A stretch of DNA of 64,000 nt from Hippasteria phrygiana (taxonomy: Eukaryota; Echinodermata; Asteroidea; Valvatida; Goniasteridae). Location of the stretch: assembly GCA_037893225.1 (NCBI GenBank), contig JAZGUH010000074.1:558001-622000 (forward strand). The letters run 5' to 3'. Below are positions 48,201 through 60,200 of this stretch, piece after piece (the stretch's first letter is position 1; the number at the start of each line of letters is the position of its first letter). Below the pieces are notes generated by a model. That model ran no database searches. It had not been told where the DNA came from and saw only the letters and a program-made list of their open reading frames with translations. Made by a program: the position numbers and the translations under genes.

Positions 48201-51200
48201 CTATGGCCGCATTTTCTGCATTTTCAATCCATTGTTGGGTTATTGTGTGCATTACGCTTGGCAGCCCATTACCTTGTGTCCGTTTCGCTTGGCTGCACAA
48301 GCCGGCGCCCCATCATAATACCCACGCTCTATGGGGTTCATTTACCTTCTATAAAATTGGGGAGTCGGGTTTCGTGATCCTTTTCTTGCCTTTCCCATCT
48401 TGACATGTGAATCTGGTTTTCAGGCCCCATCTGATTCTGTGGGCTTTCCCAGAATATTATTATTATTGTCATTCCCATCTCTTAAACTGAACATTTCTCC
48501 ATTGTATTTTCCCCCACATGTTTCTTCAAGTTTTTGAGTGACAATGCCATTTGCCCTTTCCCCCCCACCTTTTTGTGTCGCCTAAACCAATGTTTTGGGG
48601 GCACTTACCAGTCATGAATTCTGTCCGTGTGACCGTGTGACCCGTATGTTAAAGGTTTTGCTCTCATTTGGTGTCATTTGAAAAGTTGAAGTCCAATTGG
48701 AACCAAATGTGGGTTATACATGGGAACCTTCATATGTTAATGAGGTCAAAGGTCACATACACTATGAAAATCTTTGCCGTGAAAATGCCCTGAAAATCCG
48801 TGTTTTGGCGTGAAATAAAATTCACGGCAATTTCACGGCGTTTATTCCCACCAAATATTGGCAATTATGTTCACGGCAAATTCACGGCGAACCCGGCAGG
48901 CTGCATTCCTTTGTTATGCATAACGGTAAACCATTCTTCAACTGACAAAAGAACAGATTAGATTTACTGCGGGTGCAAACATATAACGGCCCCGCATAAC
49001 AGGGAACTCTCCTAATTTTATGTGGTTGCGTGTAGTGGTCTGATCCGCATTTATAAGACGATCGACTCATGGCTCATGCGAATATGTTATGCACGAACAT
49101 TAATCTCGCAGGAATAAAACGGACAGGTGGTCACGGTTTGTTACTTTGTTAGGAGCAGTGTGTACTTTTCCTCGCGGATCCGTAGGGTCCCGATGTGTTG
49201 TTAAAAGTTGTTGTTGTGCTTGCTGGTGGTTTTTAATTTTCTTATTTGCGTTTCTGCAACGATATTATTAAAACAGGGGACTGTAGGCCTATCGCGCGTA
49301 GAATAGATTTAGCCTACTCCTCGTAAATCGATGGAGGAAGGAATGATCTACATTAATGCCACAAAAAACTACTCATTTGAAGGCCAACGGCCGGCTTCAC
49401 GGAGCAGTCCACTTTTGTTCTTTCTTAAAATGTTAGCGTTTCTTTCATTGCAGTTGTAAAATGTAATTTATTTCTCACCATTTTCTGATTTGTATACAAA
49501 AACCAATGACTTCTTAGGCCGTGTCCGAAATGGGCGTCTTGCTACTAGCTACGCGTATAGTTGTAATGGACGAACACCTCGAGCACGTTGAAAGTTACAT
49601 GCATGCAGTCGTGAATGATCGGACTGACCAATCATGAACTTCGTAACGCGCAACGATCGGCTCCACCTCTGCGCTGAGTGCTTTGATTGGTCGAAACTAT
49701 TTTCCCTAGTAATGCTAAACCAATCACATCACTCAGCGTTGAGTTTGGCTGGATTGTCTGGGTGGTGTCTCTGCTCGCTCCTGGCGCGGCCCAGCCGCGA
49801 ATAATTTTTTTCCCCCCAAACGTTATGGATGCATAGGACCTAGGGCTGGGTATATAATGCCATAAATTATCATTGTCTACCGAGCATTCCGATGGTTCAG
49901 TGGATACGGTGTTCGACTGTGGGGTGGGTAGGAGATTGTGGGTTCGAGACCTCGACGTTACCAATTTGTTGTTTCTTTTTAAATTTCCAGCTTTGGAGGT
50001 TTTTTTTTAAGGGAAATAAAGTCCGAAATTTCATTACGTTCAAATTTTCATTTTTTTCTAATTCGTGGCTCCGGAGGATTTTTTTAAAAGGGAAGTAAAG
50101 TCTGAAATCTCATAGGAAATATGCGTCATAGCATTAACCACATTCGGATGTCGCTTGGGAGAAAACAAATTCGCCTCCCGGCCCGAGTTGCCTTTTTCTG
50201 ATTCTACAGGCACTTTTAATTTTCGAAATGAGCTGGCTTAGGCTCCAGGCTAGTTCTGTTTTGATGCAAAATGCACAATTCAGAGCTGCCAACCAGTACG
50301 GATTTTCCGTATTTCGTACTGAAATTCATGAGAAATAAGGAATACGGAAGTAAGGATTTGGGTTTTAAAACACGGATTTTGTGAAATCCGACTATAATCA
50401 GGCATGTGAATTTTTCGCTGTTTTCCGTGCTTTTCGTTTTCCCGGTATGTTTTTTTTATAACACTCCGCGTTTGTTTTGTCCGCACCTGTAGGCCTACAT
50501 TTTGTTCCGAATTCATTGGCTCGCGCTGGCGCGCGGCGCGGCAACGCCGAGTTTTATTAGTCGCTAGGTTTTGAGGCCGTGTTTGAATCACTTGTATACG
50601 TCTTGTCGATGCTCGGCTGGGTGCGTTTTGTACATGGGTCATTCCACCAGGTTGGGACACAGTGTGTGACATTTATCCATATCTTTAAAAGTACTATTAC
50701 ATTTGATTCAGTTATTTCATGTAACATCAGTCTTTGGGTGGGAAATATTTTTGAAAGTTTTAAATCATGTAAATTATATTTTACCAAAAATATGATTAAA
50801 AACATGCTTCAGTTTGACATAACCAGTTTGACGTAACAGGACACGTCCATATTTCTATTTTTGTCTTTTTTCAACACTTTAAATATACATATGGGAAATT
50901 CACCATGTGTACTAATTGAAAGATATACTATGCAACACAAGAACACTTTCTTTATGGTAGTCAGTGTCCAAATATAGCAGAGACAGCAAAAACAGACGTG
51001 AGAGTGGACGTAACATGGACACTGTGTCCACTGTTACGTCCACACATGCATGTTTTTATTGTTCTTGCTGTTTCTGAGCTATTTGGACACTGGCAACCAT
51101 AACAAAAAGTGTTTTCTGGTAGCATTGGGTGTCTTTTAGTTAGTACATATAGTAAGTTGCATTATTATTTATTTAATGACGAAAAATTAAGGCAGTCTGG

Positions 51201-54200
51201 ACGTAACATTTAGTACTAACATGGTGTGACATGAAAATGGACATTTCCATTTTGTAACATTTTCAACATTTATATAAATAATTATGCAAACTCACTCTGT
51301 ATACTAATTACAAAACACAAACTGCAACACAAAAAACATTTGTTATGATATTCAATATCCAAATGCAGCACAACAGCAGAAATATATGTATGGTCATGGT
51401 CTAACATGGTGTCCATGTTACGTCTGCACCGATTCTTCAAATTCTTGCTATTTGTGCTATGTTTGGACACTGACTGCCGTAAAAAGGTGTTTCATTGTTG
51501 CATAGTGTGTCTTTTAATTATTGTACATAATAAATTTTACATATTTATTTATTAAAGTGTTAAAAAACCACACAAATTTAAATGTTGGACACGGTGTCCA
51601 TGTTACGTCTATTTTACATACAAAAAAACACACTTTTTATCATATTTTTGTAAAAATATAACTTACATGATTAAAACTTTCTCAAATAATCTCACACCCA
51701 AAGACGGATGTCACATGAAATAACTGAATTAAATGTAATGATGGTTTTAATGATATGGTCATATACACACTGTGTCCCAACCTGGTGGAATGACCCACAT
51801 GCGCGCGCATGCAGCAAAGCATTAACGCATATGCGAAAAACCTTTTGAGCATGCGTGTTGTGTCTAGCGAGTCCATTGTTTAGGTGACTTTAAATCATGC
51901 AACACCGAAATGCATGGTTGGGTTTCGTCTGCGTGTAGTAAAGAATACCGGTGTATCAAGTCCAGTAGCTAGACACGCATGCTTACATGCAATTGCAAAA
52001 TGATTTTGGATCCTCATCAGTCATATCGACAAGATTCGCCCAAAAGTGTCCACAAAATCCCGCCGATAGGCAACAAACAGTTGGATCAACAAGGATTTTA
52101 ATCAAAGTTTTTGACAAATTGCGATAAGAAGTGGACCAATGGTTGAGTGTTTGATAAATTGCTGTGTGGATAATCCCACGTGTGTCCTTCATGCGGTAAC
52201 GCACCGTGCATTTATATCGTTTTGTAACGATTTCCAGCTTGAAATCGTTGAAAAACTGCCCTGTAGCCTTCAGTCAAGGCGTGCGTGGCTACCCAGACGA
52301 GTGGCGTGCCCCGGACATGCTGGCATTCGGGACGCATCACACGTCCAGGTAGCTACGCGCGCCTTGATTAAGGTTAAAAACAGGCCCCGTTTTTCTCTCG
52401 TTTTTTTTTGCCATCCAACAACGCAAAACACAAAAAATAAAATTCTCTGGAAACCATAGCGGTACCGGTACATTTATGATTGCAATTGAAACATAAAATC
52501 AAGAATAAACCCACGTATGCTTTCAATGGACAAAGTCTTTTGGAAAAATTACCGTACATCATTATAAACCTTACAACGATAAGGGCGTCCCTGTTTTAAA
52601 TTCTATGGTTCTCATTTCCGACCCACCCTATTTTTAGCTCCCGACCGATTTTAAAAAATTTTTTTATCCCGCCTACTCTGTCTGGAATTTCCTACGAATA
52701 AAAAAAATAGAAAAAAAGATTATCTTAAGAATTTCCCGCGACGAATTCCGGAGAAAAAAAAGTCCATGGTAATTTTACGTAGGCCTACCTAGTAATTTTG
52801 GCTGTGCGAAGCGCCCGGTTTCGTCTTTTCTCAAGATGAATTTCTCTGCGCATTAGCTGCATGTGCGTGCATTGTACACTGGGAATAAGACGATGGCATT
52901 CAGTGCGGCTGCTTGCTCTTGGCCAAGGCTAGCAACAAAGCATCGCGCACGCGCAGATGCGCTTTAGGGGGTACCCTTATTGAACAATTGCTGTAACCCC
53001 CTCAGGTCTTAGTAGCCTTTTCTCAAGGCGGAGTTCGGAATACGTTAGCTGCGTGTACGTATACATTGTACATTGGGAATAATACGGTAGCATTCAGTGC
53101 GGTTGTTTGCACTTGACCAAGACTACACCAACGATGGAATCCCGTATGCATGCACGCACGTGCGCGGTGCGGACTCTACTCCGGAGATATGACGGAGAAG
53201 TTATGTCGCCGGGTTTAGAAAACGATTAAAGAAACGACACATTTAATGTATTATTTATTCCTCCATGGTACATCATACATGTACGTTATGTATTATTCTG
53301 TCGTCAACTCTATTTAAAATAGCTGGAATTTCGGGTAAGGTAATCTAGACTAACCCACACTTAAATGCACCATGCTTAGGCCTAGAGTTAGAGAAATCTT
53401 AAACGCTGCAAACAGCAACATATCGCGATATTCTTCGGTATATATCGAATTCCCCAATACAATATTTATTACGGGTTTGTTATTATTTTTACGAGGGGGC
53501 CCTTGACTAGTTACGAAGGCATCGATGGTAAACTGGACGTCGAACGCTTGGCCGCCATACCTAGCCTGCCGTCATGTTTAACTGTCAATAAACCACGCAA
53601 CTTCTGCCAGCTTCGACAGTTACATTACAATTTATTGATGGTTGATAATCACACGATACAAAAGAGTGAACAATAGCAGAATAGAGCAAGTTAATGAGCT
53701 GGGCAGAAACTGCCCGCAAAAAATTAACGGCGTTTTCACGGCGTTTTCTTGGCAATAAAATCCCAAATGTATTTCACGGCGTTTTCATGGTGTTCTCTCG
53801 CCGTGAAATTGCCGTGAAATTGTATTTCACGGCAAAACGGATTTTCACGGCAAAGATTTTCATAGTGATACCAAGGTCAAAGGTCATCTGAGGTCAAGTT
53901 GTAAAATTGGCTGGACATGTAAAAATGGCCCCATTTAAAAAGTTGCAAATGCGATGCAGTGACCAAAAAAGAAGGTGACGTGTGTTTCGCGGATCACCTT
54001 GTTTATGAAGGATGCCCTACGTAAGACCCTAGAAAAAAAGGCTACAAGAGTTAAGGGCAACACAAAAAGGAGAAAAAAGGGTGCTAAGAAAGAGTGGGAT
54101 TTATGGAGTAGAAAGAAAACTTTTGATGTTGCATTTGAACTGGTACAGATTATTAGTAGTGGGCACAGAATATTTGTGGGCAATCCTTTGTTTCATTTCC

Positions 54201-57200
54201 AGAAAGAATCGGTGTAAAGTAAAATAAACGACTACATTTTTCTCCTCAATGCGGTCCCTTCTAAACCCCCGCATACTTCTCTGTGTTTATTTGCTTTTAG
54301 TTGATGTACCGATCCATTGCATGCAGGTTGCCGTGGAAACTGAAGAGAGCGAGGAAGATGACATTGAGGAATTGACATTCTCAGAGTTTGCATTCCAAGG
54401 ATTAGCACAGGACTTCAGGTACAGTGGTGTGCAAAATTATTTGAACACTTGACATATCTGAAGAAATTGATATTTAATGCCTTACAATGCCTGGTTTACA
54501 TTTTTCACCTGTATTAAATAGAAAAGGTAATTGTTGTGAGCATACATGTAGCTCACATTAGTATCTGCCAGTCCTACCATCTTTTTTATCAAACTTTACT
54601 CTAATATTTGGTGTGTCCACCCTTGGCAGCAATCACTGCGGCACATCTTTCGGGCATAGTGTCTATATATATTTCCTGAGAGTTTCTACACTAATGCTGT
54701 TCCAAGTCTTCTGAAGTTCATTCAAGAGGGTTTCATTTGAATGTACATTGGTATATTGATTGCCATTTCATCACAAACAACTAAAGTACCTAAAATATGC
54801 CAAGTGTTCGAATAATTTTGCACACCACTGTAAGAAATGTACACCTCTACCCAGAGCCATAACAAGATGTCTGACAGGCCTGGCTGTAGTCAGAACAGTC
54901 ATTAGTTGTTTTTTAAAATAAATTTTGATAATATCGTCAAACCACAAGGGAAACTGTCTAGGTAATGTAAATGAATTTTCAAAGTGAACAAAGAAAAGGA
55001 AAATTGAACCTGCGACCTTCGGTATACCATACCGGCGCTCTACCATACCGGCGCTCTACCATACCGGCGCTCTACCATACCGGCGCTCTACCATACCGGC
55101 GCTCTACCATACCGGCGCTCTACCATACCGGCGCTCTACCATACCGGCGCTCTACCATACCGGCGCTCTACCATACCGGCGCTCTACCAACTGAGCTATC
55201 TTGCCCTATGTTGATGGTCTCCCAAATTGTCAGTGCCTTTGTTTGGGGGACAGCAGTCAGAAGTCATAAACCCATAATGCCGTGTAGCCAGGATTATGCC
55301 CTACTTTTATGATACAACCTGGGAAGCGACGTTGTGGGAATCACTTTGAAAATTCATTCAAATTGCCTAGTCAATTTCCCTTGTGGTTTGTTTGATAAAA
55401 GTCGCATCCTCATTGAGTAATCCCCACAATGTCGCTTAACTGGCTGTATCGTAAAGTTAGGGCATGATCCCTGGCTGTATGGCATTATGGGTTTATGACC
55501 CCCCCCCCCCCCCCCCCCCCCCCAACAAAGATATTGACAATTTACTGCCAACATAGGGCAAGATAGCTCAGATTCAGATACCGTTCCTGACAGGTTTTTT
55601 TTTTTCACTTTAACAATAGTTTTTAATAAGCTAAAAGTTCAGAGGGCTTGACAAGGTTCTGTTAGGATAAAAATGTTGGGCCTTTCCTTTATTATTATAT
55701 ATTGCTGGTCATTCTAGTTGGCAAGCAGGTATATAACAGCATATCATTAGTTCATTTGACTTCATCTTATTTTTAAAGAATATAATATTTCAACAAATAT
55801 TTCAACATTAGCTCTTTTTTAAATCTTTCTTGCCCAGTCTTTTTCCGGAGCTGACCACCACAGCCGGATTACCTACGTTTGTCCCACTGGTCAAGCCAGC
55901 TGACCTTACCCAGCCTGTCCCTGGGGCTGCAAGAGCCAAAGGTGACTCCAGAGATGAAGCTAAAGGAGATGTAGAAGCAGAGGGGGAAACGGGTGAAGCT
56001 GAGCAGACACAGAGGAAGAAGAAGAAGAAGAAGAAGAAAGAGAAGAAGAAAAAGAGAACAAAGTCCCGAGATGATGACATTGCTTTGGATATCCGGCCCG
56101 AGCTTGTGCAAGCCAAGGATATTCTGGTATGAAATTTTGTCTTCTTATTTTGAAATTGTAATCTCGGCCGAGACACACAGAATGTATTGAAACATTTGTG
56201 TTGCCTTTGATGGGGGCTGGTATGCCAAGAACTGGCTGTGCAGCCAAACGTGAAAATGCAAACAATAGGCACCACACTGCACTTGGAGCCCCCCCCCCCC
56301 CCCTTTCGTGTGAATAAAAGCATTGTTTGAAAAAGCTCCATCTATTCACTACACTCCCATTCAAGAACAATATAGCTGAAACATGAATGGATTGAGTATG
56401 TGCAGGAATGCGCATATAGGCAACAACCAACCAACCAACGGCTATGGTCATTGTCTGTATTCAAGACATCAGATATTCAGACAAGATTTTTTGGCCTTCA
56501 TGGCATGGTGCTTAGCACTGCATACTCAAAGAAGGCCGGTTCATACTTGATGCGACTGCGTGTGCGCATCTACACATTCGATTGTCGGATGGAGCGTTTA
56601 TACTTGGCCAAAGTATGAACTCGATTTCATGCGTGTGTGCATACGTATACGGCAAATGTTAAATAATTTCAATATGTCCGACTACGTATACGATCAGTGT
56701 ACGCACTTTCAAAATCGTTTCAAAAGTACGCGTACACATACAAACTTTGTTTATGCACTGCGTGTTCTTTTGCGCACCAAAGACCGCTGAAAATAGAACA
56801 GCGAACTGCGTACGCAGTGAATATGCAGCGAGTATGAACTGGCCTAGAGTCTTTGGGAACAATATTGACAGGCTTTCTCAGGCACGACTTGAACCCACAA
56901 CCCACTGCTTACTAGTGCAGACGTCTTAACCACTCAACCACTGAGATCACATGTATCAGGATGAAAAAGTGATTACAGTCAGGATGGTCTGATAGGTGTG
57001 ATCCCAAGATTAAACTAGTCAAAACAGAAAATCTAGTTTGCTTCCATTGTGGTTTATCTTAAGATATCACCAAAAAAGTTGCGTCTTCGTCGAGTAATCC
57101 CCAGACTATTGCTTCCAAAGGTTCATCGTAATGTTAGTGTGATCTCTGGCTATACGAGCAATATGACATTATGGGTTTATGAATTCGACTGGCCTCCCTG

Positions 57201-60200
57201 AACAAAGATATTGACAATTTTGGACACTGCCAACATATATAGGGCAAGGCAGTTCAATGGGAGAGCACTAGTGTGGTATTCCGGAACTCGCAGGTTCAAA
57301 TCCAACTCTTGTCTATTTTTTCTTTTTTCACTCTTAAAATTACTTAAAAGTATCAAATATTATTCATTTTTCACAGGAAAGCAGTTTCCTTCAGCCCTGG
57401 CCAGTGAAAATGAATAAAATTGATTAGATTTTAGCTCACTGTATCTATATATGATTGCAGATCATTGTAACTGTTCATTGTTTTGTACGTGTAGTCTTCA
57501 AAGAAGTAATAACCTCCTTTTATAGCTTTCATTAGTAAGAGTCCCCTATACTTAAACGTGATCACTCACAATTGTAACCTTGATTAGAGTCTAAGTTGAG
57601 TATATGTTTCCTGTTGACACTGCTGCGATTCCTCTCTTTGTTTTGTTTAAAGAGTGAGCTGCAAGGAGATGTTGGACCTCCCATGAAGTCTCTCAAACAT
57701 CCCGGCTGGGTCAAGCCAGTCAAGAGGGTACGCAGGCTACAGGTCAGTATGAACTACTTCAGAATAGAATTGATAGGTAGCGAGCTGTTTGAGACATGAG
57801 CAGGCCTGGGTCTCACACAGCCAGCTGCTCCCAGATGATTAAAAACATTGCAATGTGCTCATGAGCTTTGTGGTAAAAAGGCTAGGTTAACCTCTTGAAT
57901 ACACACGATGGCCATAGCCTTGTTTTGAAAAAGACCACCTGGCCGGTTGACTTCTATAGGTGCATTCCTGCACACATTCAATCCATTCATGTTTCAACTA
58001 TATTGTTCTTGAATGGGAGTGTAATGAATAGATGGAGGTTTTTCAAACAAAGCTTTCCTTCACGCAGAAGGGGGCTCCCAGTGCAATGAATAGGACCATT
58101 CAATTCTGTGTGGTGCCTATTGTTTGTATTTATGCTTGGTTGCACAGCCCGTTCTTTACATATCAGCACCCATCAATAACAGCAGGACGCATGGGGCTAA
58201 TATAAGAATGAACAAGCAGAATGTATTGATTTTGCATTGTACGCTTTTGTAATAAGACTTCTTGGTGTTGAAACTATGCCTGTGATGCAGATTTTCAAAC
58301 GACCTCGGTCACAAAGGAATTGAGAGTGGTCAAGCCACGAAAAAAGTTATTTGATCAGGGCCTGAAATGGTCACTGGATTAAGTCCAGTAATTTAGGCAT
58401 TCATCAAGCAGACTCCAAGATCATACTGGACAAGTGGATATCCTGATATTTCTTCCAAACAATCTTACATTTGTCATGCATTCCTGCGCATTCCTGCGCA
58501 TACTCAATCCATTGTTTGCCTATTGTTTGCGCTACCCTTGGCTGCACAAGCCTGTATTGGCATACCAGCACCCCCTCAATAACAGCCAGACAGAAGTGGT
58601 TAATGAATCTCAGATTTCACACTTGGACAAATTGTCCACAAATGTTCAGTTATTAACAAGTTGGGAGACCAGTTGTAACATATAGTTAACAGCACACCTC
58701 CACAGACTGTACCTAAAGGTAGTATACAACATTTGCAAACATAAAAAAACAAAACTACTGAATTATTACAAAATACTTTACTAGACTAAGTAAATAGCAG
58801 TGAAATCATGGCACCTGGTGTTCTGTCGTTTTCAAGAAAAGTGGAAATTTATATCTTTTTCCAACAATTGTTGTTGAAAATATTGTCTAGTTCCCCGACC
58901 TGATAATTCCACGACTCTATAAATTGTTATGTTTTGTCTGAAGTATGGTTACGGAACCTGACTACTAGAACATATTTTTTTCTCTCTGTTTTCCCAGCAT
59001 CTATGCACACAAAACCTTACACAAGTCAGTGTTAGGGAGCACTGCCTAACCCTTTGTCGGGCCAGGCCTTTGAAAAGTCTGGCCATGCCCCGGGAATGCC
59101 CAGGACTTCGGGCTTCTATAATCCCCTGGTTGTACACAATAAACTGCTTACTAATGCTGGAGTCCAGCCAGCGCTTATTGTTCACCCAGACTTCATCTCC
59201 AGCCTGTGAATGGAATGACAACAAAAGCAATCACTACAGATTAGTGTGGGAGAGGCCACAGCTTAGCCTTGCCTGGCAGAGGCTAGGCTTTATCGATTAG
59301 TAGATACTCTATTGTTAGGTGATTTGTGGCTCACAATAGCAAGACTAAAAGCCAGAAGGCTCGGGCGTGGCCAGGCTTTTCGACGGCCTGGCCCGACCAT
59401 GGGTTAGGCAGAACTCCCTTAAGGCCTTTTCACACTATCTCCGCTTCGAACCGTGTTGAAACCAACCCGGATCCGCCCCGGTTCAGCCTGGGTTGTTTTC
59501 GACACGGATCGCAAAGACGCAACGTTCACACTGTCCATTACGCAAACTGGCCGCTGCGTGAACCGTGTAACGTTCAATCCGGATAGGGCTGTATGTATTC
59601 ACACTACGAATTCTCAACACGGATCGCATTCGGCACCGGCGCGCTGTGATGATTTTCTCGATCCCACAATGCATTGCGACACGCCAAGCGGCCGGATGTA
59701 TGCGACACATTTCCAACATTTCGTGTGGTGCCCTCCAGCTGCGACTGAATTTCGGCATCAGACCAAATCGCTAACAGAGCTTTTACCTCTTCGTCCCTCC
59801 ATGTTGGCCTTTCAGCCTTATTGTCGGACTTCTTATTAGGACCTATTTTCGTCAGAAAGTGAAGAGAAATATTATACGTGTGCGTGGTGATTGTTGAACA
59901 GTTGTTAAAGTTTGGTGAAGAACCTCGTGTGTGCGCGTGCGCTGCACGGTACATGTGCTGTACACGAATGTACGTACGTAGCGCGCGGCCACGTCGCAGC
60001 TGATTGTATATTGACCTTTGTACCCGTGTCAGATTTCCATAGAATTTCGCGCCACACAACTCAACACGGATCGGCGGTAAGTGAACTCAACTCGGGGCGG
60101 TTCACACTATTGTTTTCGACACGGTTCAAGCTGAAAAATGCAATTTCAATCCGGATTGAGATTTTCAACCCTGGTCCCTGCCAGGGTTGATTTCGATCCG

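Larger units (their letters stand above)
48760..53867. mobile_element. CACTA/EnSpm-type element, 5.1 kb
   Basis: Flanked by ATA (48757-48759 and 53868-53870). Ends CACTATGAAAATCTTTGCCG and the perfect inverse CGGCAAAGATTTTCATAGTG. TTTCACGGC/GCCGTGAAA words repeat through both subterminal regions, about 140-170 bp each side. It contains a tRNA-headed SINE (49877), an ACAT-flanked element (50636) and a copy of the 19030 repeat (52200). No transposase was recognised. It splits an older TGACCT-rich repeat in intron 8 of the F-box gene. Confidence 0.85.

Noticed and set aside
53975..54217. An 80-residue basic protein just upstream of exon 9
   Set aside because: No family resemblance, and it would end close to the acceptor without splice or start support; left out as unproven.
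55029..55188. CRISPR array or coding repeat
   Set aside because: Units are directly adjacent with no spacers, in an animal intron, and derive from the tRNA-like SINE head.
55869..56451. Minus-strand proteins across the poly-Lys exon and the family A MITE
   Set aside because: They are the reverse of a well-supported WD40-gene exon plus repeat sequence, with poly-Phe/Leu/Ser runs from the AAG microsatellite.
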